NCBI GenBank assembly: GCA_947479535.1
Contig: CANJZQ010000017.1
Span: 1-45,719, forward strand
Length of the DNA stretch: 45,719 nt
Direction: 5' to 3'
From: Oligoflexales bacterium
GTDB taxonomy: Bacteria; Bdellovibrionota_B; Oligoflexia; Oligoflexales; RGVZ01
The position numbers and the translations under genes were made by a program. The notes beneath the pieces were generated by a model. It was not told the DNA's origin, searched no databases, and saw only the letters and a list, made by a program, of their open reading frames with translations. Positions 43,214 through 45,719 of the stretch are shown here, piece by piece (positions within the stretch are counted from its first letter, which is position 1; each line of letters begins with the position of its first letter).

Positions 43214-43289
43214 TCCTCAGTAGCTCAGTCGGTAGAGCAGGTGACTGTTAATCACCGGGTCGCAGGTTCGAGTCCTGCCTGAGGAGCCA
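43214..43289 (+). tRNA. tRNA-Asn (anticodon GTT)
   Basis: A 76-base cloverleaf. The acceptor stem TCCTCAG pairs with CTGAGGA, with discriminator G and encoded CCA. The D arm begins with GCTCAGTCGGTAGAGC. The anticodon stem GGTGA/TCACC frames anticodon GTT at 43247-43249. The T arm is GCAGGTTCGAGTCCTGC. It reads the Asn codons AAC and AAU. Confidence 0.97.
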
Positions 43290-43297
43290 CTTCTCCC

Positions 43298-44023
43298 CTA
43301 CGGAATCACAAGTGTGAATTTGATTTCGGCCCAACCAGCTTCGGTTCGGCCGAATTTGTTTTTTCGCGGCTGAAACTTCGCCATTCTGGCTGCAGCCAGC
43401 AACCTTTCGTCCATACCAAAACCAACGCGCTTTCGAACTTCGGCTTGCAGAACGTTTCCAGCTTCATCGACGTAGACATCCACGACAAAATTTCCTTCGA
43501 GATTGCCCTCAAGGGCGGCGTCTGTGTACTTGGGGATCACAACGGATTTCATGATCAGGCGCGCATCTGCGCTCAGATCCCCACCGAGGTCACGGTAGTC
43601 TTCCGGACGAATGCGTTTACCCTCGTCCTCCGTCAACAGCGTGTTGCCAATCGGAGCCGCAATTCCAGGTGCATCTGGTTGAACCGCGTCTGGTGGCAAA
43701 CCCTGCACGGCTTGTGCAGGCGGCGCCTTCGGTGCCACGTTGCGCTCGCTGACCACTTTCTTTTTCTCCTTGGCAGGTTTCGCTTTCGGTTTTGCCTCCA
43801 ATGGCTTTGGCGGAATCACTGAGACGACGGACACCTTGACTGGATCAATGGATTTTTTATTTGGAGCCGTGGCGACGATGAGCCCGCCAAGCAGGAGAAA
43901 ATGGAACAAGGCAGATGAATAAAGGGCGCGTCGCAATTCGCCCTGCACTTGGCAACGCTGAACCGGCCCACCAGTTGGAGTGAGTGCAAAATTACGCGGC
44001 CTTACGTAGAATAGCGGAATCAT
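43298..44023 (-). CDS. TonB-family protein (second in the window)
   Basis: This 241-residue protein has one membrane helix at about residues 33-54 (ALYSSALFHFLLLGGLIVA). A Pro/Lys/Ala-rich linker follows (KPLEAKPKAKPAKEKKK, then APKAPPAQAVQGLPPDAV), as usual for a periplasm-spanning arm. The C-terminal 90 residues are a TonB_C domain: PKYTDAALEGNLEGNFVVDV, then YVDEAGNVLQAEVRK, with AARMAKFQPRKN near the end. It is eight bases from the tRNA gene and converges on it. The ATG at 44023 has only a weak ribosome site, and internal starts are possible. No ExbB/ExbD genes are adjacent. Confidence 0.88.
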   Translation of the reverse strand: MIPLFYVRPRNFALTPTGGPVQRCQVQGELRRALYSSALFHFLLLGGLIVATAPNKKSIDPVKVSVVSVIPPKPLEAKPKAKPAKEKKKVVSERNVAPKAPPAQAVQGLPPDAVQPDAPGIAAPIGNTLLTEDEGKRIRPEDYRDLGGDLSADARLIMKSVVIPKYTDAALEGNLEGNFVVDVYVDEAGNVLQAEVRKRVGFGMDERLLAAARMAKFQPRKNKFGRTEAGWAEIKFTLVIP

Positions 44024-44083
44024 TTTGGGGTTTTCTCTCCGTAGAGAGGCATCGGTCCAAAATTCAAGAGGGTTGAGAAAAAC

Positions 44084-44905
44084 ATGACATCCACGCAGCC
44101 GTTTTCATTTAAGCAGCAACTGATGTTGTCCAAACTTCGCAAGAAATACTTAACTATATGTTTTTATACTGTTTTTAACACCCTTATTGGCTCCTGCAAC
44201 GAAGACGACAGCATGCGAGTCGAACGAATTGACAAGCTGCGGGCCATTGGCGTGGCCTCAAACCCGGTTGTCCTTTCGGCGCCGGCCCCAGGTTCGTCGG
44301 GGACGGTGGAGTTGACCGCTTTTGCGGCACTTCCAGCGGGCAGTACTGTCACCGCCACTTCCTTTCTCGATGACGCGTCCGCGTACGCGCCCCCAGTAAC
44401 CGTGGTGATGGATTCCACTTCGGAGTCGACCCAGCAACTGGGTGCACTCGACTTGTATTCGGTCAAGGGAACCGTCACTGTTGGTCCGCTAACCCCAGAG
44501 CAACAGGCGATCTTGGCGGCCCCATTGGGCAAGCTAACGCTTCGCTATGGCATCAGACTGGAAGCAGGTTCAGAATCGGAAGACATCGTCGGTAACATAG
44601 TCGTGTCTCCGGCAGGGTCGGAGGAATCTGCCTATCAGGCCGTTTCCGTCAGTGTTGCGGAGCCCGTGGCCAATTCGACCATTGGCTCGGGACCAGATCA
44701 AGTCTTGTCCGGTTCAATCACCAAGCCACAACCAGAAAATATAAAAGTCAGCTGGTTTGTCAGCAGCGGCAAGGTGACCAACCGCCGCGCGAAGGAAACC
44801 AAGTGGGAACCTCAAAGCTCAGGAACCCAGACCGTCATCATGACGGCCAGAGGGATGAAGAGCGGTTCTTTTGCATTGCAGGCCGTGGATGTGACGGTGA
44901 AGTAG
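44084..44905 (+). CDS. Putative lipoprotein of unknown family
   Basis: This 273-residue protein has a lipobox-like LIGSC at residues 34-38 after a basic and hydrophobic stretch (KKYLTICFYTVF). The mature part is rich in Ser, Thr, Val and Gly and predicted to be beta-rich, like an immunoglobulin-like fold; the end (GTQTVIMTARGMKSGSFALQ then AVDVTVK) looks like the last strands of such a domain. The ATG at 44084 has GAGGG 11 bases upstream; the ATG at 44123 would give a more normal signal peptide. I do not recognise the family. It is divergent from the TonB-like gene and convergent with the PilZ gene. Confidence 0.78.
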   Translation: MTSTQPFSFKQQLMLSKLRKKYLTICFYTVFNTLIGSCNEDDSMRVERIDKLRAIGVASNPVVLSAPAPGSSGTVELTAFAALPAGSTVTATSFLDDASAYAPPVTVVMDSTSESTQQLGALDLYSVKGTVTVGPLTPEQQAILAAPLGKLTLRYGIRLEAGSESEDIVGNIVVSPAGSEESAYQAVSVSVAEPVANSTIGSGPDQVLSGSITKPQPENIKVSWFVSSGKVTNRRAKETKWEPQSSGTQTVIMTARGMKSGSFALQAVDVTVK

Positions 44906-44912
44906 GGACGAC

Positions 44913-45248
44913 TCAGGCACCGAACTTCGTTCGAATGCGGCGGTGCTCGGCCATCATTTTTGCAAAAGACGGGCCCTTCGAAAATACAATCGCCAATCGC
45001 CCTGGACTAATCACCCGCAGGACTTCGCCTTCAACGTCAATCTTTTCGCCATTGGTAAAGACGAGGGTTCCGGCAACCCTGATACCGACGTGCGCAAAGG
45101 CTGTCGCGACAGAAGGATCAACTTCTGCCGAACATCCTCCCTCGGAAATATCAAGCGCAACCAATTCGTATTTCCCAACCTTGAGCTTGGGACGCTCTGA
45201 TGGTGGAAACTCCAAACGGAAGTGTCTTCTTTTTTGAGAGTCGCTCAT
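44913..45248 (-). CDS. Single-domain PilZ protein (cyclic di-GMP receptor)
   Basis: This 111-residue protein is one PilZ domain. Both cyclic di-GMP motifs are intact: RxxxR as R7-R-H-F-R11 in QKRRHFRLEFP, and DxSxxG as DISEGG at residues 33-38. It therefore probably binds cyclic di-GMP. The output partner is unknown; neighbouring genes give no clear hint. The ATG has AGAGGGAAAA upstream. It is seven bases from the converging lipoprotein gene. Confidence 0.92.
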   Translation of the reverse strand: MSDSQKRRHFRLEFPPSERPKLKVGKYELVALDISEGGCSAEVDPSVATAFAHVGIRVAGTLVFTNGEKIDVEGEVLRVISPGRLAIVFSKGPSFAKMMAEHRRIRTKFGA

Positions 45249-45331
45249 GTTTTTTCCCTCTGCGTCTCATCAATTTCCCACGTTGAGGGCATGAGAATCA
45301 AGTCGAGACTGAATACTGAAGGGGGAACCTT

Positions 45332-45719
45332 ATGGAAATGCAGTTTTACTTTAAAGACATGAACAGTTCCGACTCACTTCGTGGCTATGCAGAGGGAAAA
45401 ATTCGAGAAAAGGTCGAAAAGCTGGCGATCAAGCCCGTGATCGCCCATGTGACCTTCTCACTCCAGCCCCCAAAAAGGAAAGTGCACGTTCACTTTCACA
45501 CAGGTGTCGGAGGCAGCATGGAGATGGAGGTTCTGGATGACGACATGTACGCAGCCATCGACAAGCTCATTGACAAGTTTGATGGGCAGCTCAGGCGCCA
45601 GAAGGAATTACTGAAGGGGCATCGAAATATTTTTGCGCGTGCACTTAAACTTCGCGAATTGTTCGCTGGTCCCTATTCGCGCCTTGCAGGCCTGGGAATA
45701 AAAGGACTTCCGGACCAGA
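45332..45719 (+). CDS. Ribosome hibernation promoting factor (HPF/RaiA family), 3' end outside the window
   Basis: The frame opens at an ATG with AGGGGG upstream and stays open to the window end, giving 129 residues. It resembles HPF: a beta-alpha-beta-beta-beta-alpha pattern with SDSLRGYAEGKIREKVEKL, a helix, then beta strands (VIAHVTFSLQ, KRKVHVHFHT), and DDDMYAAIDKLIDKFDGQLR, a helix that sits in the decoding centre. HPF dimerises or inactivates ribosomes in stationary phase. The extension after residue 100 (LLKGHRNIFARALKLRELF) is unusual for a short HPF and may be a linker or start of the long form's C-terminal part. Confidence 0.87.
   Translation, partial: MEMQFYFKDMNSSDSLRGYAEGKIREKVEKLAIKPVIAHVTFSLQPPKRKVHVHFHTGVGGSMEMEVLDDDMYAAIDKLIDKFDGQLRRQKELLKGHRNIFARALKLRELFAGPYSRLAGLGIKGLPDQ

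Overview
The window comes from a Gram-negative bacterium with a classical outer membrane. It encodes BamD, a lytic transglycosylase, several lipoproteins with clear lipoboxes and two TonB-type proteins. Base composition is moderate (a little over half G+C by eye). The gene mix is typical of the former Deltaproteobacteria or Bdellovibrionota/Oligoflexia: the fused mutase IcmF, a subtilisin with FG-GAP repeats, a PilZ protein and many secreted proteins of unknown family. The taxonomic call is an inference. I see no insertion sequence, prophage, CRISPR array or rRNA. One tRNA gene (Asn, GTT) is present.

Layout. 81-5177: one very large protein of unknown family. 5187-11742 (minus): a complete branched-chain amino acid ABC transporter (livK, H, M, G, F) whose last gene overlaps a CPA2 cation/proton antiporter. 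11978-14250 (plus): four small genes resembling a stress or accessory module (RRM protein, phosphoribosyltransferase homologue, membrane protein, release-factor-like protein). 14417-16397: a secreted four-cysteine protein facing a secreted single-haem c-type protein. 16491-20953: acyl-CoA transferase/hydrolase, ETF alpha and beta, and a class V aminotransferase. 20979-30983: an envelope block with an MltD-like lytic transglycosylase, a TonB-like protein, BamD, a secreted protein that may have a BPI/TULIP lipid-binding fold, a subtilisin with FG-GAP repeats, and MurJ. 31077-31829: a paralogue of the four-cysteine protein. 31851-36413: proline dehydrogenase divergent from IcmF. 36435-38078: a cysteine-rich lipoprotein. 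38258-42555: pyrE, a stand-alone AsnRS/AspRS-like catalytic core, pyrF and a long-form aroB. 42597-45719: a single-domain response regulator behind a sigma-28-like promoter, tRNA-Asn, a second TonB-like protein, a putative lipoprotein, a PilZ protein and the start of a ribosome hibernation factor.

Metabolic theme. Liv uptake, ETF, an acyl-CoA transferase, an aminotransferase, proline dehydrogenase and isobutyryl-CoA mutase fit a cell that burns amino acids. Valine carbon can enter as isobutyryl-CoA and be isomerised to butyryl-CoA, with electrons leaving through ETF.

The best candidates for something undescribed are: (1) the stand-alone AsnRS/AspRS-like core at 39218-40168, a possible asparagine synthetase of archaeal type; (2) the BPI/TULIP-like secreted protein translationally coupled to an unusual subtilisin (24403-29153); (3) the pair of four-cysteine secreted paralogues; and (4) the response regulator behind a near-consensus sigma-28 promoter.
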